Counted from the first letter of the stretch, positions 9,155 to 17,994 are shown. The stretch: DNA of 37,675 nucleotides from Desulfofustis sp. (GCA_029287755.1 JARFQM010000132.1:1-37675); one strand, 5' to 3'. A program made the numbers and translations. The notes: a model not told the origin generated them from the letters alone.

Positions 9155-9189
9155 TGGAGAGCCCCCTGCAGGGGGCCCCATCGTCTCCA
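9155..9189 (+). terminator. Stem-loop after the SYLF gene
   Basis: A perfect 16-base palindrome GCCCCCTGCAGGGGGC (9161-9176) lies inside an outer TGGAGA/TCTCCA pairing, 20 bases after the stop. There is no T-run, so it may stabilise the 3' end rather than terminate transcription. Confidence 0.45.
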
Positions 9190-9261
9190 GATTCGTCATG
9201 GTGGAATCCTAGCTGATTACCCGAGTCAAGGCGTCGATGGCGAAAAAAAGGAGCTGCCAAT

Positions 9262-9299
9262 AAGAAGCCGAGGTCCCGTCGGGAGGACCTCGGCTTCTT
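9262..9299 (-). terminator. Bidirectional terminator between SYLF gene and mmsA-like gene
   Basis: Perfect 15-bp stem (9262-9276 with 9285-9299) and an 8-base loop, placed 22 bases beyond the stop of the leftward dehydrogenase gene. The flank toward the left is T-rich on the minus strand (a run of seven T about 14 bases on). It can serve both converging genes. Confidence 0.75.
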
Positions 9300-9320
9300 C
9301 CCTGCACCTCAGGCAGTGGT

Positions 9321-10913
9321 CTACTTCTTGTCCGGCAGAGAGGTGATCGTGCCGTCCCAGGTATCGACCTTACCGGTGGACAGCTCTTTTTCAGAGAACC
9401 AGGTCTGGGTGACGTTCTTGGTCTCGGTGAAAAAGGCGAAACCGTCCCGCCCCATGACATGCAGATCACCGAAGAAGGACTGTTTGTGACCGGTGAAGCC
9501 GAATATGCCGACCGGTACCGGGATGCCGACATTGATGCCAACCATGCCGCCGTCGGTCCGAAAGGCAAACTCGCGGGCATAGTAGCCATTCTGGGTATAG
9601 ATTACCGACCCGTTGGCAAAACGGCTGTTGTTCATGATCGTCAGCCCCTCCTCGAAATCGTTCACCCGCTTGACACAGAGTACCGGACCGAAAATTTCTT
9701 CACGGCCGATAGACATATCCTCGGTCACCCGGTCGAAGATGGTAGGTCCGATAAAATAGCCGTTTTTGCACCCCTCAGGTACCTCCGGATTGCGGCCGTC
9801 AAGCACCAGCTCGGCCCCCTCCTTGACGCCCGTCTCTATCCAGTCCAGGACGAAATCCATATGCCCTTTATTGACCACCGGTCCCATCTGGGAGGTTTTT
9901 TCATAGGCCGGGCCCTGATGCTTCTGGTGTTCGACGGCGAACTTTTTCAGATACCCCACCAGTTCATCGGCGATGGCGTTTTCGACGACGATTGTAGGCA
10001 GGGCCATACAGCGCTGCCCGGCGCAACCGCAAAAGGCATTGATAATGCCGTGGGCGGTGCGCTCGATTTTACAGTCGCGCAGAACCAGGGCGTGATTTTT
10101 GGCCTCGCACAGCGCCTGCACCCGCTTGCCGTGGGCGGCGGCCGTGGTGTAAATGTGCTTGCCGACCTTGGTCGAGCCGACAAAGGAAACCCCTTTGATG
10201 TCAGGGTGCCTGAGCAGGATCTCGGCCTGATCCCTGCCGGCGGTAAACACGTTGAGGACGCCATCGGGCAGGCCGGCCTCCTGCCACAACTCCATCATCC
10301 GCATGGACGATTGCGGCACGAAACTGGCGGCTTTCAGAATCATACAGTTGCCGGTGGCGATGCAGATCGGGGTCATCCAGCCGTGGGGTATCATGGCCGG
10401 AAAATTCCAGGGGGCGATTCCGGCGAACACGCCGATCGGGTGATGGTACTGCACGGTGTCGTAGCCGCTGGACACCTGCATGAGCGACTCGCCTTTCATC
10501 AGGTGGGGTGCGCCGGCGGCGAATTCAACCACCTCGTTGACCTTGAGCACATCGCCCATGGCCTCCTCCCAGGCTTTACCCATCTCCAAGGCCAGAAGAT
10601 GGGTCAGCTCCTCGAGGTGTTCATCGATCAGATGCTTCATCCTAAACAGGACCTGGACCCGCTTGTTGACCGGTGTGGTGGACCAGCCCGGGTAAGCCCT
10701 GGCGGCGGCCTCGATAATCTGCTCGACTTCCTCCGAAGTGCATTGGGGAGCCCGGGCAATAATCTCACCGTTTGATGGATTGTAGCAGTCCATGTACGTA
10801 TCGGTTTGGGAAATTTTCCAGTCACCGCCAACATGGTATTTCAGGGTCCTGATCTTACCGGCAGGATCCTCAACAAAATAGCGTTGGGCAGTGTCTGTAG
10901 GCATGGTAGTCAT
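9321..10913 (-). CDS. mmsA: Methylmalonate-semialdehyde dehydrogenase-like, CoA-acylating (divergent member)
   Basis: 530 residues from the ATG at 10913, which has AGGAG 9 bases upstream; an in-frame TTG 21 bases earlier lies across that site and is less likely. The catalytic Cys302 is in CAGQRCMALP and the pocket segment APWNFPAMIPHGW is the hallmark of the MmsA/IolA family, as is AKNHALVL replacing the usual ALDH general-base motif. The family converts methylmalonate or malonate semialdehyde, NAD and CoA to propionyl-CoA or acetyl-CoA. The usual KPSE stretch reads KAAS here, and an extra N-terminal segment of about 20 residues is present, so substrate range may differ. The upstream GntR gene on the same strand is the probable regulator. 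Confidence 0.8.
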   Translation of the reverse strand: MTTMPTDTAQRYFVEDPAGKIRTLKYHVGGDWKISQTDTYMDCYNPSNGEIIARAPQCTSEEVEQIIEAAARAYPGWSTTPVNKRVQVLFRMKHLIDEHLEELTHLLALEMGKAWEEAMGDVLKVNEVVEFAAGAPHLMKGESLMQVSSGYDTVQYHHPIGVFAGIAPWNFPAMIPHGWMTPICIATGNCMILKAASFVPQSSMRMMELWQEAGLPDGVLNVFTAGRDQAEILLRHPDIKGVSFVGSTKVGKHIYTTAAAHGKRVQALCEAKNHALVLRDCKIERTAHGIINAFCGCAGQRCMALPTIVVENAIADELVGYLKKFAVEHQKHQGPAYEKTSQMGPVVNKGHMDFVLDWIETGVKEGAELVLDGRNPEVPEGCKNGYFIGPTIFDRVTEDMSIGREEIFGPVLCVKRVNDFEEGLTIMNNSRFANGSVIYTQNGYYAREFAFRTDGGMVGINVGIPVPVGIFGFTGHKQSFFGDLHVMGRDGFAFFTETKNVTQTWFSEKELSTGKVDTWDGTITSLPDKK

Positions 10914-11004
10914 AGCGGCTGTCTCCTCTGGCAAATGCGTTTAAGGATGGTTTCTGAGGCAAGAAGCCTTGCCGGTTTCAATTTCAATCAAAAATGCCGT
11001 CCTC

Positions 11005-11033
11005 AGTTTAGAGTAGAAAAATCGGGTCGTCAA
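11005..11033 (-). promoter_or_regulatory. Promoter of the mmsA-like gene
   Basis: On the minus strand TTGACG (11028-11033), 17 bases, TAAACT (11005-11010), about 92 bases before the chosen start. One base separates its -35 from the AT palindrome at 11035-11050. Confidence 0.6.
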
Positions 11034-11034
11034 C

Positions 11035-11050
11035 AAATATTATAATATTT
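11035..11050. promoter_or_regulatory. AT-rich perfect palindrome, candidate GntR operator
   Basis: AAATATTATAATATTT is a perfect 16-base palindrome directly upstream of the mmsA -35 box and 52 bases beyond the gntR stop. A related dyad precedes the gntR promoter itself. Confidence 0.45.
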
Positions 11051-11101
11051 AGATATTAATCGGCGGTGCGTCCCACCTTTTCGCTCAGGACGACAAGTCT
11101 G

Positions 11102-11836
11102 TTAGCTGTGTATGAGGTTAAAATCAGCAGGTTCAAAAGGTTTTTCACCCATCCTCTCTGCGAGATAGTGCCCCACCTCCAGCACATCCTCAGTCATTGC
11201 CTCGCTTACCCCATCCGGGTCTTGCTCTGCGAGGCAGGACAGTATGCGACGATGCGCCTGCCGAACCCGGGTATAAAATTCAGCTGGTAAATCCAAAGAT
11301 TGTTTGATCTCATCCAGGTGGCTTTCGATAAAATCAACGATGAGTATGAGCATTGAATTATTGGTAATTCGCGCAAGATAGCGATGAAAACCAATATCCT
11401 TGGTTTTGTTGTTCTGCGGGTCAGATTCTTCGGAACTGATGAATGATTGCAGGGTAATCAAGTCTTGCTTATTGATTTTTGCTGCAACCAGACGGGCAAT
11501 ATTGGGTTCCAGCATAAAGCGAATCATGGTTATTTCTGCTATCGAGAGAGATTGAAAATGAAGGAAATTCATCATGCTGTGAATAGTTGTCTGGAGCTTC
11601 ACCTCGGTAATGAACACTCCGCCCGTGGCGCCCTTGCGCGATTCAACAAGGCCCATGACCTCGAGGGCCCGCAGGGCTTCTCTCAGGGTTGCCTTGCTCA
11701 CATCAAACTGGCTCACCAATTCCTTTTCAGAGGCCAGCCGATCGCCCGGTTTCAACTGCCCCGACAGCACCGCATCCCTGACTTGACCAATAATCAGATC
11801 GGTTACTTTCTCGCTCTTTCTCGCGGAATCAAACAT
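11102..11836 (-). CDS. GntR/FadR-family transcriptional regulator
   Basis: 244 residues starting at the ATG at 11836, which has a GAGGTGG site; a TTG 21 bases upstream is in frame but lacks one. The N-terminal winged helix (about 8-75) has the GntR signature: SGQLKPGDRLASEKEL, then VSKATLREALRALEVMGLVE. The C-terminal all-helical FCD ligand domain carries the metal or ligand residues in IGFHRYLARITNN and RQAHRRILSCL. FCD-type regulators sense small organic acids and usually repress nearby catabolic genes. The dehydrogenase gene follows on the same strand after 188 bases with its own promoter, so this gene probably controls both. Confidence 0.85.
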   Translation of the reverse strand: MFDSARKSEKVTDLIIGQVRDAVLSGQLKPGDRLASEKELVSQFDVSKATLREALRALEVMGLVESRKGATGGVFITEVKLQTTIHSMMNFLHFQSLSIAEITMIRFMLEPNIARLVAAKINKQDLITLQSFISSEESDPQNNKTKDIGFHRYLARITNNSMLILIVDFIESHLDEIKQSLDLPAEFYTRVRQAHRRILSCLAEQDPDGVSEAMTEDVLEVGHYLAERMGEKPFEPADFNLIHS

Positions 11837-11950
11837 CAAATCCACCTCGCTTTTCAAAACCAGTGCTGCATGTGCAGCGCCTCCGTGATCAAGGATTGAC
11901 CAGTATCTACCAAGTGAAAATGATTGATTCGGACAGAAATGTCAATGCGA

Positions 11951-11974
11951 AATATATAAATATTATTATATATT
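11951..11974. promoter_or_regulatory. AT-rich dyad upstream of gntR, candidate autoregulatory operator
   Basis: Arms AATATATAA (11951-11959) and TTATATATT (11966-11974) with a 6-base spacer. Read on the minus strand it ends 5 bases before a TTGACA (11940-11945) that could be the gntR -35 box, and it shares ATAATATTT with the palindrome at the mmsA-like promoter. Confidence 0.4.
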
Positions 11975-12119
11975 GTCACAAAAAAACCATGCCCCTGCTC
12001 TGCGGACCATGTAACCGGCGCTCATCCCTGCAGCCGACTGGACCTAATAGCTTTCTCACTGAAGAGATCTGTGCTATGAATTACCCTGTGTTGAGTCAAC
12101 CACAATCACGGCGGAGAGA

Positions 12120-13259
12120 ATGACAAACCAGTCCGGTGCGAAAAGATTCGAGGTGATCGACATCGCCCGCTGCTATGCAATGGCGCTTGTCTTCTACGGT
12201 CATTTCATAGAGGAGCTGATGCTGCTCAAAAACCCGGTGGCAGCGGCCCAGTACAAATTCATCTATTCCTTCCACATGGTGCTTTTCATAGTCCTGGCCG
12301 GGTATGTGGCCAGAGAAGATACGGGCAAGATAGGTGTAGCTCAGTTTGTCAGAGACCGGTTTAGCAGCCGGCTGGTGCCTTTCATCTTTTTCACCCTGCT
12401 GATGATGGTGCCCCCCCTATTTTTCGAAGGAAAATTTTTCAATCTCGAGCTGCCCAGTCTGGAAGGCTATCTGGCTGGTCTCAAGGCAACCGTGTTCGGA
12501 CTGCCGTTATTCTGCGTCCCCTCCTGGTTCCTGCTTCTCATTGTCGGCATTGAACTCGTTCACTACGCTGCCTTTCGTTTTCTGCAAGACTCTAACGCTA
12601 AAATTGTCGCGGCCGCGGTGGTATTCTATATTGTCGGTTATTATCTCAACCTCACACTCGATATCTTCAACCCACTGAAGGGAAGAACCGTAGGCTGGAA
12701 CTACCTCTTCATCCATGAGGCCATCACCCTCTATGGTTTTTATCTGATCGGCATCTACCTGCGTCGCCACCACTTGTTTTCAGAGCGGCTCCCTGCCAGG
12801 GTGGCAGGCCCCGGGGCACTTGGGGGCTTCATCCTGGTGCTCCTGTTATACAACCAGAATAACGGCCCCTTTAATTTTTCCGTCTACGACGCGGTGGTAA
12901 TCATCTTCGCGTCCCACGGTCACATCCTGCTCTTTGCCGTGACCGCCTTAGCCGGCTGCCTGCTGGTTCTGTGCCTCGCCGCCCTGACCAAAGCACCCAA
13001 GATCGTATGCTACCTGGGCCAGAACACACTGGTGCTCATGTGTTTAAATGGCATTTTTTACCACTACATCAATCCCCCGCTGGCCGCCTGGCTGCTCGAC
13101 ACACGTGGAGGGTCAGTGCTGACAGTGACGCTTGCCGGCCTGGTCACCACGATAGTGAGCCTGCTTTTGTGCGTCCCTCTGGTGTACGGATTCAATCGAG
13201 TCACCCCGGGCCTGATCGGCAAAAGCAAGAAACGTCGGTCAACGGTGCCAACGACTTGA
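12120..13259 (+). CDS. Integral membrane acyltransferase (acyltransferase-3 family)
   Basis: 379 residues with about ten hydrophobic segments. The N-terminus (FEVIDIARCYAMALVFYGH) holds the conserved Arg and the His of the acyltransferase-3 family, in which a membrane enzyme O-acetylates or O-acylates sugars, lipids or exopolysaccharide. The Phe/Tyr-rich FIYSFHMVLFIVLAGYVA stretch is also typical. GGAG immediately precedes the ATG. The C-terminal tail is basic and cytoplasmic. No polysaccharide cluster is nearby, so the acceptor is unknown. Confidence 0.75.
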   Translation: MTNQSGAKRFEVIDIARCYAMALVFYGHFIEELMLLKNPVAAAQYKFIYSFHMVLFIVLAGYVAREDTGKIGVAQFVRDRFSSRLVPFIFFTLLMMVPPLFFEGKFFNLELPSLEGYLAGLKATVFGLPLFCVPSWFLLLIVGIELVHYAAFRFLQDSNAKIVAAAVVFYIVGYYLNLTLDIFNPLKGRTVGWNYLFIHEAITLYGFYLIGIYLRRHHLFSERLPARVAGPGALGGFILVLLLYNQNNGPFNFSVYDAVVIIFASHGHILLFAVTALAGCLLVLCLAALTKAPKIVCYLGQNTLVLMCLNGIFYHYINPPLAAWLLDTRGGSVLTVTLAGLVTTIVSLLLCVPLVYGFNRVTPGLIGKSKKRRSTVPTT

Positions 13260-13349
13260 TATCCTGAGCCGTCCATCGATCCAACGATTATGATAGCCCC
13301 TAACGAATTGGTGATTACCTTTTCTGGGAAATCAGCCGAAAAGGTAGCC

Positions 13350-13820
13350 ATGAGCACATCGAAACAACTAGAAGAAAAATTACTCTACCTGTACCGGATC
13401 AATAACCTTCTCCAGGAGCTGCAGGGGGTCTGCCTGGAACTGAGCAGGCAGACGCCGGACCGTCACTATGCCTGTTACCGCAATATCCCGATGCTGAGCG
13501 AGAACCTTGCGCCGCTCACCCGCCCCGAAGACCTGCGCAAAGATTTCAGGCTTGTCGGCTCCTACCGGCTGGTGCTGCAGGGCCTGTCTTTCAATCCCCC
13601 GCGCCTGCAGGCCAGACCCGCCTCCATGGAGTGTGCGGAAACGGAGGAAATCGCCAGACACATGCGGCGCATGATCGGAGATCTCACCGGCACCTGGCAC
13701 CGCGGGCCGCTCTGGGAGATTTCCGGGGCCGGTCTCTATACCGAGTTGAAGCGCACCTATATGCTCGACTATCTCCGCTACTTTCTGGCCGTGGCCGAAG
13801 AACGGGTCAAACCGCGCTGA
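13350..13820 (+). CDS. Hypothetical protein, helical, 156 residues
   Basis: I do not recognise a family. I start at the ATG at 13350, which has an AAGG site; an in-frame ATG 60 bases upstream lacks one. The protein is soluble and mainly helical, with no signal peptide or membrane segment. It opens with a Leu-rich helix (KLLYLYRINNLLQELQGV), has three scattered cysteines with no metal-binding pattern, and closes with a Tyr-rich helix (YMLDYLRYFLAVAEERV). It follows the acyltransferase by 90 bases on the same strand. Codon use and GC match the neighbours, so it is probably a real gene. Confidence 0.55.
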   Translation: MSTSKQLEEKLLYLYRINNLLQELQGVCLELSRQTPDRHYACYRNIPMLSENLAPLTRPEDLRKDFRLVGSYRLVLQGLSFNPPRLQARPASMECAETEEIARHMRRMIGDLTGTWHRGPLWEISGAGLYTELKRTYMLDYLRYFLAVAEERVKPR

Positions 13821-14034
13821 ATAGCCCTCTACCTGCCTCCGGCAGAGGGTACGCACCTGCGCAGTGGTCTAATTGCTCGCCGCACCGACCTGTTGAGCAT
13901 GGTCAAGGAGTCCAGTCGCCCGATTCTTGACTTGCTCAAGGTCATGTCTAATCTGTTTATCTAGATGGCTTCCGGGCGGAAGGCATCTCATACACACAAA
14001 AGCGACGTCTCAGCCTATCATAAAGAGGTGTAAA

Positions 14035-14205
14035 ATGAGCGATAACAATCACAAAACACTATGCGCCCACGTTGAAGAGGAACTGCAGGTGAAGGACCCC
14101 CGGGCCTATCTGAAACTGATCCAGCCGGCCACCCACTATTGTGAAGGCTGCGGCCGGAGTGCGGCAAAAGCAGAAAACGTCTGTAAACCCAAAGAAATAT
14201 CCTGA
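14035..14205 (+). CDS. Small cysteine-containing protein, 56 residues
   Basis: A short gene with an AGAGGTG site before the ATG. The product is hydrophilic and includes DPRAYLKLIQPATHY followed by C-E-G-C-G and a later single Cys (plus one near the N-terminus), so a small zinc- or iron-binding knuckle is possible. No signal peptide. I do not recognise a named family. A pair of stem-loops follows its stop. It is not obviously linked to either neighbour. Confidence 0.6.
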   Translation: MSDNNHKTLCAHVEEELQVKDPRAYLKLIQPATHYCEGCGRSAAKAENVCKPKEIS

Positions 14206-14614
14206 TCCTGGCGCTGCCAATCGCCTGGTCTGGGTTGCCGAGGCGAGGCGATTGGTGCCCTTCCACGGGGCACACAGCCGAAACTCTCCCCTCCCCGGAA
14301 ATCGCCTGAGCGCCGCTGAAAACCTCATATCATGAAGAGAATGCTTCCCGTACCTGGCGCGCCATGCCGATGGCGCACTATGGTTTTCCCGATTCTGTCC
14401 CAGGGGATAAAGAATTTTCAGAGAGCTGACAATGGCTTACAGAGATATTGATCATCTGCTTTTGAACCTCAACAAGGGCCCCGGGGCAGGCGGCCCTGCT
14501 GACCACGAAAAGCCCCGTCGATCCCACGGACGCTGACGCCCCCGTCATTCCGGGTCTTTCCCAGGAGACGACAGCCAACCGGGAAAACATCCACCACCAT
14601 ACACGGTGACCTTT
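14206..14614 (+). other. 409-base leader/intergenic region upstream of ilvD with two stem-loops
   Basis: Holds two adjacent hairpins (CCAATCGCCT 14217-14226 with AGGCGATTGG 14246-14255; GTGCCC 14255-14260 with GGGCAC 14268-14273) just after the small gene, then GC-rich sequence with a short leucine-rich reading frame at 14432. No convincing promoter hexamers or T-run terminator were found. Confidence 0.4.
14432..14536 (+). CDS. Possible 34-codon leader peptide upstream of ilvD
   Basis: An ATG with a GAGAG site opens a 34-codon frame in which four of codons 9-13 are leucine (CTG CTT TTG AAC CTC). GC-rich inverted repeats follow (GGGCC/GGCCC around 14477-14495). This resembles an amino-acid attenuation leader for a branched-chain biosynthesis gene, but there is no clear T-run terminator and the frame may be chance. 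Confidence 0.2.
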   Translation: MAYRDIDHLLLNLNKGPGAGGPADHEKPRRSHGR

Positions 14615-16315
14615 ATGAAACGACGCAGTCAGAACATCACCGGCAGTCGCGCTGCCGGAAACTGGGAGGAGAGAACACCGGCGCGAACCATGCTGCGGGC
14701 GGTGGGCTTCAACGATGGGGATTTTCAGAAACCACTGATCGCGGTGGCCGTACCTTTTACCAACGGCACTCCCTGCAACGACCACATCAGGGAACTTGGC
14801 GATTTGGTGCAGCAGGAGATTGAAGCCGCCGGCGGCAAAGCCATTGTTTTTGGAACCCCGGTTGTTTCGGATGGCATTTCCATGGGTACCGAAGCGATGA
14901 AATACTCGCTGGTGAGCCGCGAGGTGATCGCCGACGCCATCGAGCTCATGACCGAAGGCTACCAGGTCGACGGCGTCATCACGCTTTCCGGCTGCGACAA
15001 GACCATTCCGGCCGCACTCATGCCCATTGCCCGCAATGACCTGGTGGGGATCACCCTTTACGGCGGCAGCATTCTACCCGGCGTTTACGCAGGGGAAGAG
15101 CTCAACATTGTAAGTTCTTTCGAGGCGGTGGGTGCCCATGCAGCCGGCAGGATAGACGATACTCACCTGCACCATATCGAATGCCATGCCTGCCCGGGTG
15201 CCGGCTCCTGCGGCGGTATGTACACCGCCAACACGATGGCGGCGGCAATTGAAGCGATGGGAATGAGCCTGCCAGGGTCTTCATCGAACATGGCGGTGGA
15301 CCGAGCCAACAATATTTCTTCGGAGAAGAAAAGAGATGCCGCCGCCAGCGCCCGCCAGCTCCTCAGCCTGCTCGAACAAGGCCTCACCGGGCGCCGGATA
15401 ATGAGCCGCAAAGCTTTCGAGAACGCGCTGACGGTGGCCTGGGCCCTGGGCGGTTCGACCAATGCGGTTCTGCACCTGCTGGCTTTGGCCAGAGAGGCCG
15501 GCGTTGCCCTGTCCCTCTCAGATATCGATGCGATCACCAGAAAAGTTCCCCTGCTGGGCAATTTCAAACCATCCGGGCGCTACTTGATGAACGACCTGCA
15601 CCGGCTCGGGGGAATGTCGATGGTCATCAAGCTGCTGCTCGAGGGCGGCTATCTCCATGGCGAATGCATGACCGTCACCGGCAGGACCCTGGCCGAAAAT
15701 GTGGCCGCTGCCCCGCCCCTGCCCGACGGCCAGGACGTGTTGTTCCCGGTTGAGCAGCCCTTTGCCCCGGCTGGAACCCATATCCGTATTCTGCGCGGCA
15801 ACCTGGCCAAAGACGGCTGTGTGCTCAAGCAGAGCGGTAAAGCGCTTGAGACTCTGACAGGAGCGGCCCGCGTCTTTGACCGCGAGGAAGAAGCCCTGGC
15901 CGCCATTCTGGGCGGCAGGATCCAGCCGGGGGACATTGTCGTGATCCGCTATGAAGGACCCAAAGGCGGTCCCGGCATGCGGGAAATGCTCTCCCCCTCC
16001 GCAGCCCTGATGGGAGTCGGACTGGGCGACAGTGTATCACTGCTCACGGACGGCCGGTTTTCCGGCGGCACCCATGGCATCATGATCGGCCATATCGCGC
16101 CGGAAGCGATGGTCGGCGGCACCCTGGCTCTGGTAGAAGAAGGTGACACCATCACCATCGACCTGGTACGGGAAGAGCTGAACCTGAATGTATCAGAAGC
16201 CGAGCTCAGCGAGCGGCGGAGCCGATGGCATCCCCCGGAAAAGGCTTCGGCTGGCGTCCTTGCCAAGTACGCCAGGCTGGTATCCTCGGCCGCCGAAGGT
16301 GCGGTCACTTTCTAG
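14615..16315 (+). CDS. ilvD: Dihydroxy-acid dehydratase
   Basis: 566 residues from the ATG at 14615 (a GGTGA site lies 5 bases upstream; a GTG nine bases earlier is an alternative). It belongs to the IlvD/Edd family and has the three iron-sulfur cysteines: in [20 protein letters not shown] and [29 protein letters not shown] and [12 protein letters not shown] are also diagnostic. It dehydrates 2,3-dihydroxy-isovalerate and -methylvalerate to the 2-oxo acids in valine, leucine and isoleucine synthesis. The sequence fits authentic IlvD better than the sugar-acid dehydratases of the family. No other ilv gene is in the window. Confidence 0.9.
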   Translation: MKRRSQNITGSRAAGNWEERTPARTMLRAVGFNDGDFQKPLIAVAVPFTNGTPCNDHIRELGDLVQQEIEAAGGKAIVFGTPVVSDGISMGTEAMKYSLVSREVIADAIELMTEGYQVDGVITLSGCDKTIPAALMPIARNDLVGITLYGGSILPGVYAGEELNIVSSFEAVGAHAAGRIDDTHLHHIECHACPGAGSCGGMYTANTMAAAIEAMGMSLPGSSSNMAVDRANNISSEKKRDAAASARQLLSLLEQGLTGRRIMSRKAFENALTVAWALGGSTNAVLHLLALAREAGVALSLSDIDAITRKVPLLGNFKPSGRYLMNDLHRLGGMSMVIKLLLEGGYLHGECMTVTGRTLAENVAAAPPLPDGQDVLFPVEQPFAPAGTHIRILRGNLAKDGCVLKQSGKALETLTGAARVFDREEEALAAILGGRIQPGDIVVIRYEGPKGGPGMREMLSPSAALMGVGLGDSVSLLTDGRFSGGTHGIMIGHIAPEAMVGGTLALVEEGDTITIDLVREELNLNVSEAELSERRSRWHPPEKASAGVLAKYARLVSSAAEGAVTF

Positions 16316-16383
16316 CTTGCCGTGCATCAAATTCTCCTGGCCTGGCGGACCGCCCCGCTTGCCGTGCCTGCGAATTCGGTCCC

Positions 16384-16428
16384 GGGTAGCCCCCTCGTCG
16401 CAGCACTGCTATACTAGAGGGTCTACCC
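16384..16428 (+). repeat. Imperfect inverted repeat downstream of ilvD
   Basis: GGGTAGCCCCCTC (16384-16396) faces GAGGGTCTACCC (16417-16428) across 20 bases. It may be a weak terminator or an intergenic palindromic element; no T-run follows. The surrounding 16316-16571 has no recognisable gene. Confidence 0.4.
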
Positions 16429-16571
16429 TTGCCTCGCCGGCGAATCTTCTTATTGTCAGATTTAGAGTAAGTCCGCAGCAGGCGGCTGAGCAAACGGCTG
16501 GCTGCATGGTGACGTAATTGAACAGGGTGGTGTCTCAAATCGCATACGGCGATCTGAGCGACGGACAGATT

Positions 16572-17285
16572 ATGAAACACAGGGATGTCGCCAAAACTGA
16601 ACAAGGGGCCAAAGACCTCCAGCAGCGTTCATCCTCGAGCGAAATCGCCTCATTTCTGAAGGCCGCGGGTGAGGTGGCCAAGCCCCGCAGCGGCCGTCTT
16701 ATTTTTGCCCTGGATGCGACCATGAGCCGCCAGCCCACCTGGGACAGGGCCATGGTTCACCAGGCATCGATGTTCGATGCAGTCGGTAAAGCAGGCGATC
16801 TGGCAGTGCAGCTCGTCTATTTCCGCGGCCTGGAAGAATGCCGGGCGTCAAAGTGGGTGATCAACGCCAGGGCGCTGCGGGATCTGATGCTGGCCATCAG
16901 CTGTCTGGCGGGTCACACCCAGATCAACAAGGTGCTCAAGCACGCAGCCGCGGAGACCGCCAAAAAGCCGGTTGCGGCTCTAGTCTATATCGGCGATGCC
17001 ATTGAAGAAAATCTCGAATCGCTCTGCGAGAAGGCGGGTGAGCTTGGGGTTCGGGGCGTACGCGGTTTCTTTTTCCAGGACGGTCTCGATATCGCCGCCG
17101 AGCGCGGCTTCCGCGAGATGGCCAGGCTCACCGGCGGGGCCTACCTGCGCCTGGGCCCCGAGTCGGGCAAGGAACTCGCGGAACTTCTCGGCGCCGTCGC
17201 GCTCTATGCCCGGGGAGGCTTGCAAGCCTTATCCGAGAGTTCCAGCAGCCAGGCGCGCCTGCTGCTCGAACAGATGAAACGATAA
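16572..17285 (+). CDS. VWA-domain protein
   Basis: 237 residues from the ATG at 16572; a TTG 54 bases upstream extends the frame but has no better site. A von Willebrand factor A-like fold begins near residue 40: LIFALDATMSRQ provides a metal-site DxTxS pattern, followed by alternating strands and helices (DLAVQLVYFRG, KPVAALVYIGDAIEEN, VRGFFFQDGLD, GGAYLRLG). VWA domains bind partners through a divalent metal. There is no signal peptide. The membrane J-domain gene follows after 28 bases, so the two probably form an operon and may act together. Specific role unknown. Confidence 0.65.
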   Translation: MKHRDVAKTEQGAKDLQQRSSSSEIASFLKAAGEVAKPRSGRLIFALDATMSRQPTWDRAMVHQASMFDAVGKAGDLAVQLVYFRGLEECRASKWVINARALRDLMLAISCLAGHTQINKVLKHAAAETAKKPVAALVYIGDAIEENLESLCEKAGELGVRGVRGFFFQDGLDIAAERGFREMARLTGGAYLRLGPESGKELAELLGAVALYARGGLQALSESSSSQARLLLEQMKR

Positions 17286-17313
17286 GTTATCACCCTTAGA
17301 CAACGGTTTCTGG

Positions 17314-17994
17314 ATGACTTTCTATGTCTTTCTCCTGATCGGCCTTTTCTTCGCTCTCCTCTATCTGATCCTGACGCAGCCGGCTCAGAAAAGCGCGGCC
17401 GTGCTGATGAATGCCGGACCATTCGCGCTGATCGTCCTTGGCGTCCTGCTGACCTTCACACGGCGCGGAGCCTTCGGCCTGCCCTTGATATTCATAGGGG
17501 TCACCTGGTGGCGGCGCACCCGGACGATGAGCCCGATTTCACCGGCTGGCGGCAGAACTTCGACGGTCCGTTCCGCATTTCTCGAGATGGAGCTCGAGCA
17601 CGATACGGGTGAACTTGACGGTCGGGTGCTGCAAGGCGATAAAGTGGGCAGCCGGCTGTCCTTGTTGAGCGCGGATGAGCTGTTGTCCCTCCACCTGGAA
17701 TTCGGATCGGACCCGGAGAGCGTCGCCCTGCTCGAGACGTTTCTCGAGCGCTATCACCCCGGCTGGCAGGATCGGGTTAAAAACGGCGCCTCGGGATGGA
17801 GCGGCTCCACCGGTCCGGACCAGATGAGCAGGCAGGAGGCCGGCGAAATACTGGGAGTCGCCCCCGATGCCTCCAAAGAAGAAATTCTCGATGCCTGGCG
17901 GCGATTGATCAAACGGATGCACCCGGACAGCGGCGGTTCCGCCTTTCTGGCCGCCAAGATCAACGCCGCCAAAGCAGTCCTGCTGGGTGAATGA
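17314..17994 (+). CDS. Membrane-anchored J-domain (DnaJ-like) protein
   Basis: 226 residues. Two or three hydrophobic segments (about 3-21, 36-48, 53-66) anchor the N-terminus. A linker follows, and the C-terminus (about 171-226) is a J-domain in which the essential HPD triad lies at residues 203-205, preceded by AGEILGVAPDASKEEI and AWRRLIKRM. J-domains stimulate Hsp70 (DnaK) ATPase; the C-terminal placement behind a membrane anchor resembles TIM14- or DjlA-like proteins, putting Hsp70 action at the inner membrane. It lies directly after the VWA gene on the same strand. Confidence 0.8.
   Translation: MTFYVFLLIGLFFALLYLILTQPAQKSAAVLMNAGPFALIVLGVLLTFTRRGAFGLPLIFIGVTWWRRTRTMSPISPAGGRTSTVRSAFLEMELEHDTGELDGRVLQGDKVGSRLSLLSADELLSLHLEFGSDPESVALLETFLERYHPGWQDRVKNGASGWSGSTGPDQMSRQEAGEILGVAPDASKEEILDAWRRLIKRMHPDSGGSAFLAAKINAAKAVLLGE

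Noticed and set aside
9459..10775. Long plus-strand frame (438 codons) opposite the mmsA-like gene
   Set aside because: It is an antisense shadow of a well-recognised dehydrogenase and shows no domain.
14606..14614. GTG start for ilvD nine bases upstream
   Set aside because: The ATG at 14615 has better spacing from the GGTGA site and gives the usual N-terminus; the difference is only three residues.
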